NCBI RefSeq assembly: GCF_003610405.1
Contig: NZ_RAQC01000002.1
Coordinates: 372,001 to 436,000 of the forward strand
Length of the DNA: 64,000 bases
Origin: Microbacterium sp. AG238
Lineage (GTDB): Bacteria; Actinomycetota; Actinomycetes; Actinomycetales; Microbacteriaceae
Direction of reading: 5' to 3'
Shown: positions 25,712 through 34,213 of the stretch, piece after piece
Layout: every line of letters starts with the position of its first letter
Position numbering within the stretch: position 1 is the stretch's first letter
The notes under the pieces: model-generated
The model's database searches: none
Seen by the model: the letters and a program-made list of their open reading frames with translations, nothing else
Told to the model about the DNA's origin: nothing
Program-made: the position numbers and the translations under genes

Positions 25712-26521
25712 TCAGAGGTCGGCGTAGCGCGCGCGGAAGACGGTGAACACGCCGTAGGCGATGAGCCCGGCGCCGACGACGACCACGATCTCGCGACCGA
25801 ACGAGAGATCGAGCAACGCCCGGATCGCGGCATCCAGACTGCCCGCCTCATCGGCGCGTGAGCGCACGGCCGCGACGACGAGCACTCCGCCCAGCGATCC
25901 GAGGGCGACGCCCTTCGCGATGAACCCGGCGACACCGAGACCCTCGGCGACACGACCGAGGGCCCCGTCGGGGATCGTCATCTTCGAGCGGAACGAACGC
26001 CGCACGCCCATCACGACGAAGACGACGCCGGCGACCGCGACACCGACGCCGACGAGCACGATCGCGAACACGCCGCCGGGAAGCGCGAGGATGCCGCGGC
26101 TCGCGTCGCGCGCGGTCTCGTCGGCCTGCGGGCGGGCGCCGAGCGCCACGGCGGCCGAGAGCCCGCCGAAGAACAGGAACACGATCGCCTGCCCCCACTC
26201 CGAGACGCGCAGCCCCCAGACGGACGCCCCGCGCCGGCGCCGCGAGGCGAGCATGCCCTCGGCCAGGTGCCAGACACCCAGAGCGGCCAAGAGCGTGGCC
26301 GCCGCCCAGAGCGCGATGAAACCGAGGGGAAGCTCGGCGACCGCGCGGAACGCCCCCGTCTGGTCGGCGTCGCGCTCGCCACCGAAGGCCACCGCGACGA
26401 TGAGCGAGCCGATCAGCAGGTGCACGAAACCGTTCGCGACGTAACCGCCCCGAGCCAGCACACGTGCCGCGGGATGCCGTTCGACGGCGCTCGCCGCGTC
26501 GTGCACCCCGTGTTCGGCCAT
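25712..26521 (-). CDS. DUF1206-family membrane protein
   Basis: This 269-residue protein has six predicted membrane helices arranged as three similar two-helix units (about 25-95, 110-180 and 195-262), the pattern of DUF1206. Recurrent marks are GGYVANGFVHLLIG, the middle ALGARPQ-loop unit and FIAKGVALGSLGG. Function is unknown in the family. The ATG at 26521 is preceded by TAGGCT at the leaderless spacing. It is convergent with proS; an alcohol dehydrogenase gene lies 95 bases upstream on the same strand, but the own promoter suggests separate transcription. Confidence 0.88.
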   Translation of the reverse strand: MAEHGVHDAASAVERHPAARVLARGGYVANGFVHLLIGSLIVAVAFGGERDADQTGAFRAVAELPLGFIALWAAATLLAALGVWHLAEGMLASRRRRGASVWGLRVSEWGQAIVFLFFGGLSAAVALGARPQADETARDASRGILALPGGVFAIVLVGVGVAVAGVVFVVMGVRRSFRSKMTIPDGALGRVAEGLGVAGFIAKGVALGSLGGVLVVAAVRSRADEAGSLDAAIRALLDLSFGREIVVVVGAGLIAYGVFTVFRARYADL

Positions 26522-26527
26522 CCCGCG

Positions 26528-26533
26528 AGCCTA
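26528..26533 (-). promoter_or_regulatory. leaderless -10 box (DUF1206 gene)
   Basis: TAGGCT on the minus strand, six bases before the ATG at 26521. Confidence 0.7.
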
Positions 26534-26616
26534 CGGCCTCCCGCGCCCGGCGAGACGGATCGGGCCGGAGCGCGCATCCATGTGCGTGCTCCGGCCCGAT
26601 CGGCGTATCCGGTCGG

Positions 26617-27723
26617 TCAGTCCATGACGAGGACGGCCTTCACCGCCTTGCCCGACTGCGTGTCGGCGATGGCCTGCTCGATCTCGGAGAACGGGTACCT
26701 GGTGATGAGCTGGTCGAAGGGGAAGCGGCCGGCCTCGTGCAGCGCGAGCATCTCGGGGATGAACTTCTGCGGCACCGCGTCGCCCTCGATCGCGCCGACG
26801 AACGTCTTGCCCGAGCCGGAGATCGATGCGAGTGCGATCTCGGTTCCGGGCTTGGGCACGCCGACCAGGGCGATCTTGGCACCGAACGCGGTGGCGGCGA
26901 CGATCGTGTCGACGACGGCGGGAACGGCGGTGGTGTCGACGGCGTAGTCCGCGCCGACGCCGCCGGTGATCTCGAGGATGCGGGCGACGGCATCCTCGTC
27001 CTTGCTGTTGACGGTGTGCGTCGCGCCGAGCTTGGCGGCGAACTCGAGCCGCTCCGGGAGGATGTCGACCGCGATGATCGTCGTGGCGCCGGCTACCTTC
27101 GCGCCCATGATCGAGGAGAGCCCCACGGCTCCCGTGCCGGTCACGATGACCGATGCCCCGGCGGGGACGTCGAGCGAGTTGAGTACGGTGCCGGCGCCGG
27201 TCTGCACACCGCAGCCCAGGGGTCCGGCGATCTCGACATCGGCGTTCTCAGGCAGCTTCACCGCGTTGCGGGCCTCGACGATGACGTGGCTGGCGAAGGA
27301 GGACTGGCCGAAGAACGACCCGTGCACGGCCGACCCGTCGGCGGCGGTCATGGTGGCCGACCCGTCTTCGCGTGCTCCGCCGAAGTTGAGCGCCATGAAG
27401 TTACGGCAATACGCCTCGCGCCCCGTGAGGCAGTTGGTGCAGTGGCCGCACGACGCGAACGACACCGCGACCTTGTCGCCGACGGCGTAGCCGACGACGG
27501 CATCGCCGACCTGCTCGACGGTGCCGGCTCCCTCGTGGCCGAGCACGAACGGGAATGCGGCGGGGATGTGGCCCTGCTGCACGGCCAGGTCGGTGTGGCA
27601 CAGCCCGGTCGCGGCGACCTTCACGAGCAGCTCGTTCGGGCGGATGTCGTCGAGGGTGATCTCCTCGAACGTGAACGGGGCGTCCTGGCCGTGCAGGACG
27701 GCGGCGTGCGCGGTGGTGGTCAT
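26617..27723 (-). CDS. zinc-dependent NAD(P) alcohol dehydrogenase
   Basis: A 368-residue medium-chain dehydrogenase. The catalytic zinc ligands are the Cys in GLCHTD and the GHEGAG block; the structural-zinc lobe is SCGHCTNCLTGREAYC, and the Rossmann motif is GTGAVG followed by an acidic residue (VDILPERL) that favours NAD. It resembles aryl-alcohol/benzyl-alcohol and long-chain alcohol dehydrogenases; the substrate cannot be read from the sequence. The ATG at 27723 is the family start, and upstream codons in the open frame are not homologous. An acetate-transporter-family gene lies 98 bases upstream on the same strand, so an operon for alcohol/acetate use is possible. Confidence 0.92.
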   Translation of the reverse strand: MTTTAHAAVLHGQDAPFTFEEITLDDIRPNELLVKVAATGLCHTDLAVQQGHIPAAFPFVLGHEGAGTVEQVGDAVVGYAVGDKVAVSFASCGHCTNCLTGREAYCRNFMALNFGGAREDGSATMTAADGSAVHGSFFGQSSFASHVIVEARNAVKLPENADVEIAGPLGCGVQTGAGTVLNSLDVPAGASVIVTGTGAVGLSSIMGAKVAGATTIIAVDILPERLEFAAKLGATHTVNSKDEDAVARILEITGGVGADYAVDTTAVPAVVDTIVAATAFGAKIALVGVPKPGTEIALASISGSGKTFVGAIEGDAVPQKFIPEMLALHEAGRFPFDQLITRYPFSEIEQAIADTQSGKAVKAVLVMD

Positions 27724-27821
27724 GTGAGGTTCCTTTCGCGTTGCGGTCACGGCGGCAATGCCGTCGTCGCGACCGATGTCACGATCGGGCGTCGTCTCCC
27801 GCACCGCGGGCCGCCCGGTCC

Positions 27822-28430
27822 TCAAACAGTATGCGCCTGAATCGATACAGGGGAGGCTGTCCGGAACCACGCGGGCCCCAGTGGCAGGATGCTGCGGCCG
27901 AGCGTGCGGGCGTAGAACTTCTCGACCAGCATGTACGCCGCGAGCGCGGAGGCCAACAGCAGGGCGACCGAACCCGCCGCTCCGACGGTGGCCGGGCCGC
28001 CGAATGCGGTGACGGTCTGCAGACCGAGACCGGCCGCGACCGCGAGCAGGGTCACGGGCAGCACGGTGTTCCGCGAAGCGGCGGAGAGCGCGAACACCAG
28101 CGCGAGGATGGCGAACATCAGCGTGAAGACGCCCCGCGCCGGCCCTTCCACCTCGAAGAACCCGAGCTCGCCGCCGAGCAGGAAGCCCGGCATGCAGATC
28201 CAGTACCAGCCGAAGGCGTTGTAGACGATGAAGTGGAAGTCGTCGCCCGCAAAGTACGAGAGCATCCCCGCCGTGACCTGCACCACACCGCCGAACACGG
28301 CGCCGACCCAGAAGACCGGGCTCTCGTTCTGGAGTCCGAGATGCTCCAGCTGGGCCGTGAGCGTGGCGATCACGAAACCGAGCAATCCGATCAGTCCGGG
28401 GTCGGCGAGGCGGGGAGTGCGTTCGGTCAT
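27822..28430 (-). CDS. GPR1/FUN34/YaaH (acetate transporter) family protein
   Basis: A 202-residue protein with six membrane helices and the family's N-terminal pattern ADPGLIGLLGF, then the central YNAFGWYWICMPGFLLGG block. Characterised members (SatP, Ady2) move acetate or succinate with protons; assignment of the cargo here is by family only. The ATG at 28430 follows a GATACT box at seven bases. The downstream alcohol dehydrogenase may share its transcript. It diverges from nusA across 142 bases that also hold the nusA promoter region. Confidence 0.82.
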   Translation of the reverse strand: MTERTPRLADPGLIGLLGFVIATLTAQLEHLGLQNESPVFWVGAVFGGVVQVTAGMLSYFAGDDFHFIVYNAFGWYWICMPGFLLGGELGFFEVEGPARGVFTLMFAILALVFALSAASRNTVLPVTLLAVAAGLGLQTVTAFGGPATVGAAGSVALLLASALAAYMLVEKFYARTLGRSILPLGPAWFRTASPVSIQAHTV

Positions 28431-28572
28431 GCTCCCCAGTATCCCGAGATCGCCCGATCGACAGTTCCTCCCCAGCACCGGGCAAACACGTTCCCAGCCC
28501 CATCGGGTAACGTTGGATGGATGCCGGGAGCGCGAAACGCACCCGGACAAGAGCTGAATATGGAGGGCCCCC

Positions 28573-29559
28573 ATGGATATCGATCTCTCACTGCTGCGCA
28601 CCGTCGAGCGAGAGAAGGAGATCCCCTTCGACGAACTCGTCCGCATCATCGAGCAGGCGGTCCTCACGGCGTACGCCAAGCACACCTCGCCCGACGGCGA
28701 ACTGCCCGAGGGGGCTCGTGCGGAGCTCGACCGCAAGACCGGACACGTCGCCATCTACGTGCCGATGCGCGACGACGAGGGCGTCGTCATCGGTGAGGAG
28801 GAGTCGACTCCCGACGACTTCGGCCGTATCGCCGCCTTCGCTGCGAAGCAGGTCATCAGTCAGCGTCTGCGCGACATCGCCGACGACGCCGTGCTGGGGG
28901 AGTTCCGCGGCAAGGAGGGCGACATCGTCGCGGGTGTCATCCAGCAGGGGCCTAACCCCCGCATGGTGCACGTCGACCTCGGCACGATCGAGGCCATCCT
29001 CCCGCCGGAGGAGCAGGTCGCGGGCGAGGAGTACCGTCACGGTTCGCGTCTGCGCGTGTACGTGACGTCGGTGTCGAAGGGCACCAAGGGGCCGTCGATC
29101 ACCGTGTCGCGCACGCACCCCGGCCTCGTTCGCAAGCTCTTCGCCATGGAGGTTCCCGAGATCGCCAACGGTCTCGTCGAGATCACCTCGCTGGCTCGCG
29201 AGGCCGGCCACCGCACGAAGATCGCCGTCAAGGCCAACGACCCGTCCATCAACGCCAAGGGTGCCTGCATCGGCGAGCTGGGTCGCCGCGTCCGCGCCGT
29301 GACCGAGGAGCTCGGCGGCGAGAAGATCGACATCATCGACTACAACGCCGACCTGCCGGCGTTCGTGGCGAACGCGCTGTCTCCGGCGAAGGTCACCTCG
29401 AGCTTCGTCCTCGATGCGGCGACGAAGGCCGTCCGGGCGCTCGTCCCCGACTACCAGCTGTCGCTCGCGATCGGCAAGGAAGGGCAGAACGCCCGCCTCG
29501 CCGCCAAGCTCACCGGCGCAAAGATCGACATCCAGCCCGACTCGATCCTGGAGTCCTGA
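28573..29559 (+). CDS. nusA: transcription termination/antitermination factor NusA
   Basis: A 328-residue NusA: an N-terminal polymerase-binding domain (1-110), an S1 domain (about 115-180, EEYRHGSRLRVYV), and two KH RNA-binding domains (about 185-328) with GACIGELGRRV and AIGKEGQNARLAAKLTGAKIDI. No acidic C-terminal repeats, as usual in actinobacteria. GGAGG precedes the ATG. The gene normally upstream, rimP, is absent; instead a divergent transporter gene precedes it, so nusA must have its own promoter. ylxR and infB follow. Confidence 0.97.
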   Translation: MDIDLSLLRTVEREKEIPFDELVRIIEQAVLTAYAKHTSPDGELPEGARAELDRKTGHVAIYVPMRDDEGVVIGEEESTPDDFGRIAAFAAKQVISQRLRDIADDAVLGEFRGKEGDIVAGVIQQGPNPRMVHVDLGTIEAILPPEEQVAGEEYRHGSRLRVYVTSVSKGTKGPSITVSRTHPGLVRKLFAMEVPEIANGLVEITSLAREAGHRTKIAVKANDPSINAKGACIGELGRRVRAVTEELGGEKIDIIDYNADLPAFVANALSPAKVTSSFVLDAATKAVRALVPDYQLSLAIGKEGQNARLAAKLTGAKIDIQPDSILES

Positions 29560-29589
29560 CGAAACCGGGATGCCGGTCGAGGGGGTAGA

Positions 29590-29841
29590 ATGGAACCTGT
29601 TCGAACGTGCGTGGGCTGCCGCGCGCGTGCCTCCCGGTCCTCGCTCCTCCGAGTCGTGGCCCGCGACGGCGTCTTGATCGCAGATCGAGCCGCCTCGCTT
29701 CCGGGTAGGGGCGCGTGGGTGCACGAGACGCACGAATGCATGGATGCCGCCCTGCGGCGCCGCGCGTTCGGACGAGCCCTGCGGGTGTCTGGCCCACTGG
29801 ACACGCAGGATTTCCCGATTGATCACCAGCGCAAAGGCTGA
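29590..29841 (+). CDS. ylxR: YlxR family RNA-binding protein (DUF448)
   Basis: An 83-residue YlxR: the signature RTCVGCRARASRSSLLRVV at the start and the GRGAWVHETHEC block. It is a small nucleic-acid binding protein found between nusA and infB in most Gram-positives; in some species it affects transcription. The ATG lies 30 bases after the nusA stop, behind a GAGGGGG ribosome site that partly overlaps a TAGAAT sequence. The Cys cluster is less complete than in longer relatives. Confidence 0.93.
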   Translation: MEPVRTCVGCRARASRSSLLRVVARDGVLIADRAASLPGRGAWVHETHECMDAALRRRAFGRALRVSGPLDTQDFPIDHQRKG

Positions 29842-29936
29842 ACGGCTATGGACACGAAGTGAACGGCTCGAAATGAGACCCGTCCGCGCTTAAGCGGTCC
29901 GCCCTGTCCGAGGGTGGGCCTTCAGACAGGAGAATT

Positions 29937-32729
29937 GTGGCAAAACCACGCGTACACGAGATCGCTTCCGAACTCGGCGTCGACAGCAAAGTCGCGCTCG
30001 CGAAGCTGAAGGAGCTCGGCGAGTTCGTCAAGAGCCCCTCGTCGACCATCGAGCCCCCCGTGGCTCGCAAGCTGCGGGCTGCGCTCGAGGCTGAGGGCGG
30101 CTCTGCCGCCGCGGCCCCCGCCCCCGCAGCATCGAACGGCGCCAAGCCCGGTGCCGCCCGTCCGGGCGCAGGCAAGCCCGGTCCCGCCGGCGCGAAGCCC
30201 GGCCCGGCTGCCAAGCCCGGTCCGGCCAAGCCCGCCGCACCCGCAGCCCCGGAGGCTCCGGCGGCATCCGCCCCGGCAGCTCCCGCGGCCCCCGCTGCAC
30301 AGCCCGCCGCCCCCGCGGCGGCGTCCACGCCGTCTGCTCCGGCAGCCGGCGCGGGTAAGCCCGGTCCGGCCAAGCCTGCGGGCCCGACGCCCGGTGGCTC
30401 GCAGCCCCCGCGTCCCGGTGGAGCGCGCCCCGGCAACAACCCCTTCGCCCCGTCGCAGGGCATGGGTCAGCGTCCCGCCGGCCCTCGCCCCGGCAACAAC
30501 CCGTTCGCGTCGGCGCAGGGCATGGGGCAGCGACCCACGCCCGGCAACATCCCGCGTCCGCAGGCTCCGCGCCCCGGCGCTCCTCGTCCCGGCGCCCCGC
30601 GTCCGGGTGGTGCCGGTCGTCCCGGTGGCGGCGGTCGTCCCGGAGCCCCCTTCCAGCAGCGTCCCGGCGGTCCCGGTCGTCCCGGCGGTGCCGGCGGCTT
30701 CCAGCGTCCGGGTGCTCCCGGCGGCGGTTTCGCCGGTCGTCCCGGTGGCGGCGGTGGTCGCGGTCGCGGCCCCGGCGGCGGTACCGCAGGTGCCTTCGGC
30801 AAGGGCGGCGGCAAGTCCAAGCAGCGCAAGTCGCGTCGGGCGAAGCGGCAAGAGTTCGAGATGCGGTCGGCGCCGGTCGTCGGCGGCGTCAACGTCCAGA
30901 AGGGTAACGGCGAGATCATCCGCCTGCGCCGCGGTGCGTCGATCGCCGACTTCGCCGACAAGCTCGAGGCGCTGCGCGGCTACACCGTGCAGCCCGGCAC
31001 GCTCGTGACGATCCTGTTCAACCTGGGCGAGATGGCCACGGCCACCGAGTCGCTCGACGAGGCCACCTTCGAGGTGCTCGGCGAGGAGCTCGGCTACAAG
31101 ATCCAGATGGTCTCGCCCGAGGACGAGGACAAAGAGCTCCTCGAGGGCTTCGGTCTCGACCTCGACGCCGAGCTGGAGGCCGAGAGCGAGGACGACCTCG
31201 AGATCCGTCCTCCGGTGGTCACCGTCATGGGCCACGTCGACCACGGTAAGACGCGACTGCTCGATGCGATCCGTCAGACCAACGTGGTCGCGGGTGAGGC
31301 CGGCGGCATCACGCAGCACATCGGTGCCTACCAGGTCTGGACCGAGCACGACGGCATCGAGCGTGCCATCACCTTCATCGACACCCCGGGTCACGAGGCG
31401 TTCACCGCCATGCGTGCCCGTGGTGCGCAGGTGACCGACATCGCGATCCTCGTGGTCGCGGCCGACGACGGCATCATGCCGCAGACGGTCGAGGCGCTCA
31501 ACCACGCCCAGGCGGCCGGTGTGCCGATCGTGGTCGCGGTGAACAAGGTCGACAAGCCCGAGGCCAACCCGGCCAAGGTCCGTCAGCAGCTCACCGAGTA
31601 CGGCCTGGTCGCCGAGGAGTACGGCGGCGACGTCATGTTCGTCGACGTGTCGGCTCGGCAGGGCACCAACATCCAGGAGCTCCTGGACGCCGTCCTGCTG
31701 ACCGCCGACGCCGGGCTCGACCTCACGGCGAACCCGAACAAGGCGGCCCGCGGTGTCGCGATCGAAGCGAAGCTCGACAAGGGCCGCGGTTCGGTGGCCA
31801 CGGTGCTCATCCAGTCCGGAACGCTGCGCGTCGGCGACGCGATCGTCGCGGGAACGGCTTACGGCCGCGTCCGCGCCATGATCGACGAGAACGGCGACCC
31901 GGTGGAGGAGGCCTGGCCTTCGCGTCCGGTGCAGGTGCAGGGTCTGAACTCGGTGCCCCGAGCCGGCGACGTGTTCATCGTCACCGAAGAAGACCGTCTG
32001 GCCCGCCAGATCGCCGAGAAGCGCGAGGCCGCCGAGCGCAACGCCCAGCTGGCCAAGGCCCGCAAGCGCATCTCGCTCGAGGACTTCACCCGCGCTCTCG
32101 AAGAGGGCAAGGTCGAGTCGCTCAACCTCATCATCAAGGGTGACGTCTCGGGTGCCGTCGAGGCCCTCGAGGAGTCGCTGCTCAAGATCGAGGTCGACGA
32201 TTCCGTGCAGCTGCGGATCATCCACCGCGGCGTCGGCGCCATCACCGAGTCGGACATCAACCTGGCGACGATCGACAACGCGATCGTCATCGGCTTCAAC
32301 GTCCGTCCCGACACGAAGGCGCGCGAGCGCGCTGCCCGCGAGGGCGTGGATGTCCGGTTCTACTCGGTCATCTACAACGCGATCGACGACGTCGAGCAGT
32401 CGCTCAAGGGCATGCTCAAGCCGGAGTACGAAGAGGTCCAGTCGGGTGTGGCCGAGATCCGCGAGGTGTTCCGCTCCTCGAAGTTCGGCAACATCGCGGG
32501 TGTCATCGTCCGCTCGGGCACGATCACGCGCAACGCCAAGGCCCGTGTCATCCGCGACGGTGTCGTGCTCGCCGATGGCCTGGCCATCGAGTCGCTGCGC
32601 CGCTTCAAGGATGATGTCACCGAGGTGCGCACGGACTTCGAAGCCGGTATCGGCCTCGGCAAGTACAACGACATCCAGATCGGCGACGAGATCGAGACCA
32701 CCGAGATGGTGGAGAAGCCGCGCGGCTGA
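29937..32729 (+). CDS. infB: translation initiation factor IF-2
   Basis: A 930-residue IF-2 that brings initiator tRNA to the ribosome. The N-terminus (1-50) has the IF2N fold ([25 protein letters not shown]), then a disordered Ala/Pro/Lys/Gly region (about 55-300) with an internal repeat of [13 protein letters not shown] units and Gly/Arg-rich stretches. A second IF2N-like part follows (about 320-410). The GTPase domain starts with G1 GHVDHGKT (432-439) and has DTPGHEAF and NKVDKP. C-terminal domains run to the end. The start is GTG with ACAGGAGA upstream. The 95-base gap after ylxR holds nothing beyond the ribosome site and a small dyad. Confidence 0.97.
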   Translation: MAKPRVHEIASELGVDSKVALAKLKELGEFVKSPSSTIEPPVARKLRAALEAEGGSAAAAPAPAASNGAKPGAARPGAGKPGPAGAKPGPAAKPGPAKPAAPAAPEAPAASAPAAPAAPAAQPAAPAAASTPSAPAAGAGKPGPAKPAGPTPGGSQPPRPGGARPGNNPFAPSQGMGQRPAGPRPGNNPFASAQGMGQRPTPGNIPRPQAPRPGAPRPGAPRPGGAGRPGGGGRPGAPFQQRPGGPGRPGGAGGFQRPGAPGGGFAGRPGGGGGRGRGPGGGTAGAFGKGGGKSKQRKSRRAKRQEFEMRSAPVVGGVNVQKGNGEIIRLRRGASIADFADKLEALRGYTVQPGTLVTILFNLGEMATATESLDEATFEVLGEELGYKIQMVSPEDEDKELLEGFGLDLDAELEAESEDDLEIRPPVVTVMGHVDHGKTRLLDAIRQTNVVAGEAGGITQHIGAYQVWTEHDGIERAITFIDTPGHEAFTAMRARGAQVTDIAILVVAADDGIMPQTVEALNHAQAAGVPIVVAVNKVDKPEANPAKVRQQLTEYGLVAEEYGGDVMFVDVSARQGTNIQELLDAVLLTADAGLDLTANPNKAARGVAIEAKLDKGRGSVATVLIQSGTLRVGDAIVAGTAYGRVRAMIDENGDPVEEAWPSRPVQVQGLNSVPRAGDVFIVTEEDRLARQIAEKREAAERNAQLAKARKRISLEDFTRALEEGKVESLNLIIKGDVSGAVEALEESLLKIEVDDSVQLRIIHRGVGAITESDINLATIDNAIVIGFNVRPDTKARERAAREGVDVRFYSVIYNAIDDVEQSLKGMLKPEYEEVQSGVAEIREVFRSSKFGNIAGVIVRSGTITRNAKARVIRDGVVLADGLAIESLRRFKDDVTEVRTDFEAGIGLGKYNDIQIGDEIETTEMVEKPRG

Positions 32730-32746
32730 CACTCGTCAGGCGCACC

Positions 32747-32811
32747 GGCGTTGGACGTCGCCCGGTGACGGATCCTTCGGGATCTCCGTCGCCGGGCGGA
32801 CGTCCAACGCC
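32747..32811 (+). other. long UUCG-capped hairpin between infB and rbfA
   Basis: GGCGTTGGACGTC pairs with GACGTCCAACGCC (13 bp), then GCCCGG with CCGGGC and GACGGATCC with GGA/TCCGTC around a TTCG tetraloop. No T-tract follows, so it is not a standard terminator; it may be an RNase site or stability element separating infB from rbfA expression. Confidence 0.75.
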
Positions 32812-32861
32812 GTCGCTGTCTCTGCCCGCCGCTGCGCGGGCCGGAAGAAGGAGAAGAAGGT

Positions 32862-33299
32862 ATGTCCAGCGAACGTCAGTCGCGCCTGGCCGACCGTATC
32901 CGCGTGCTCGTCGCGGAGCGGCTCGAGAAGGGGCTGCGCGACCCGCGCCTCGGATTCGTGACCATCACCGACGTGCGCGTCACGGGTGACCTGCAGCACG
33001 CGTCGGTGTTCTACACCGTGTACGGATCCGACCAGGAGCGGGCCGACTCCGCCGACGCCCTGCGGGCGGCGACAGGCATGCTCCGCAGCGAGGTCGGCCG
33101 GAAGCTCGGTGTCCGGGTCACGCCGACTCTCGAGTTCATCCTCGATGCCATTCCCGAGAACGCGGGACACATCGAGCACCTGCTCCGCGAGGCGCGCGAG
33201 CGGGATGCCGCCACGGCGGCCACCGCGACGGGCGCGAGCTACGCGGGAGAAGCCGACCCCTACGTCAAGCCTCGCGAGGCCGACGAAGACGAGGACTGA
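32862..33299 (+). CDS. rbfA: 30S ribosome-binding factor A
   Basis: A 145-residue RbfA: ERLEKGLRDPRLGFVTITDVRVTGDLQHASVFYTVYG is the KH-type core, followed by a helix and RVTPTLEFILDAIPENAGHIEHLL. It matures the 16S rRNA 5' end in 30S assembly. The C-terminal 35 residues are an acidic tail common in actinobacteria. The GAAGGAGAAGAAGG before the ATG is an unusually strong ribosome site. A perfect bidirectional terminator follows, so the nusA-infB operon ends here instead of running into truB. Confidence 0.96.
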   Translation: MSSERQSRLADRIRVLVAERLEKGLRDPRLGFVTITDVRVTGDLQHASVFYTVYGSDQERADSADALRAATGMLRSEVGRKLGVRVTPTLEFILDAIPENAGHIEHLLREARERDAATAATATGASYAGEADPYVKPREADEDED

Positions 33300-33300
33300 G

Positions 33301-33340
33301 AAGAGGGATGCCGCGGCACAGCGGCATCCCTCTTCTGTTT
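33301..33340. terminator. strong bidirectional terminator between rbfA and mutY
   Basis: Perfect 14-bp stem AAGAGGGATGCCGC with GCGGCATCCCTCTT around GGCACA, followed by TTCTGTTT; the A-rich 5' side supports the opposite direction for mutY. Confidence 0.85.
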
Positions 33341-33342
33341 CG

Positions 33343-34209
33343 TCAGCGGGGGAGGCACAGCCGGCCGTCGACGGCTTCGACCAAGCCGTCGGAGACGAGC
33401 GAGTCGATCGCACGGTCGCGCTGAACCGTGTCGGGCCAGTCGCCGATGACATCGTCCACAGCCACGTCGTGTGTCTGGGCTGACCGCAGAACCTTGAGGA
33501 TCGCGCCTCGCGTCTGCCGGTCGCTCCCTTCGTAGCGCGCTTGCTTCACGCGGGTGTCGCCGGTGTCGGGGTAGCCGGCGGCACGCCAGGCGCAGCGGTC
33601 CGCCAGCGGGCAGAGGTCGCACCGTGGCACCCGGGCCGTGCAGACGAGCGCCCCGAGCTCCATCGCCGCGGCGTTCACGACCGTCGAATCGGTGACGTCG
33701 TCGGGCAGGATCTCGGCCATGTCGGCGAGGTCGCGCTTGGCTGCCGGCCCGGGCTGTGATCGACCCTGAACGGCTCTGGCCAGGACTCGACGGGTGTTGG
33801 TATCGACGACGGGGTGCCGATCGCCATACGCGAAGACGGCGACGGCACGCGCGGTGTAGTCGCCGATACCGGTCAACGCGAGCAGATCGTCGACGTCGCG
33901 GGGCACGACGCCCGTGTGGCGGTCGCGGATCTCGACGGCGGCACGGTGCAGCCAGAGCGCGCGCCGCGGGTATCCGAGGTTGGCCCACTGCCGCACGGCG
34001 TCGGCCGGGGCGGCTGCGGCGAGGGCCGCCGGCGTCGGCCATCGCTCGAGCCACGCCTCGAGCAGGGGGATCACCCGTGCCACCGGGGTCTGCTGCAGCA
34101 TGAACTCGCTCACGAGGATGCCCCAGGCGCCGAATCCCGGGCGTCGCCACGGGAGATCGCGCGCGTTGTCGCGGTACCACGCGATGAGCGGCGAGGCGAG
34201 GTCGGGCAC
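33343..34209 (-). CDS. mutY: adenine DNA glycosylase MutY
   Basis: A 288-residue HhH-GPD glycosylase that removes A opposite 8-oxoG. Helix-hairpin-helix LTGIGDYTARAVAVFAYG with the catalytic Asp in VVDTNTRRV, EFMLQQTPV at the start, and the [4Fe-4S] ligands in CTARVPRCDLCPLADRC (spacing C-x6-C-x2-C-x5-C). The C-terminal NUDIX-like 8-oxoG domain is absent, as in other short actinobacterial MutY proteins. Start GTG at 34209, four bases after the GH95 stop; its TAGGCT box overlaps that stop codon. Confidence 0.95.
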   Translation of the reverse strand: MPDLASPLIAWYRDNARDLPWRRPGFGAWGILVSEFMLQQTPVARVIPLLEAWLERWPTPAALAAAAPADAVRQWANLGYPRRALWLHRAAVEIRDRHTGVVPRDVDDLLALTGIGDYTARAVAVFAYGDRHPVVDTNTRRVLARAVQGRSQPGPAAKRDLADMAEILPDDVTDSTVVNAAAMELGALVCTARVPRCDLCPLADRCAWRAAGYPDTGDTRVKQARYEGSDRQTRGAILKVLRSAQTHDVAVDDVIGDWPDTVQRDRAIDSLVSDGLVEAVDGRLCLPR

Positions 34210-34213
34210 CCGT

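Noticed and set aside
28520..28796. Small upstream frame before nusA (MPGARNAPGQELNM...)
   Set aside because: It runs out of frame into nusA with no ribosome site; the GGAGG belongs to nusA.
29922..32732. 936-codon open frame opposite infB
   Set aside because: Antisense shadow of a high-GC gene; Arg/Asp/Leu-biased composition with no domain, while the plus strand has complete IF-2.
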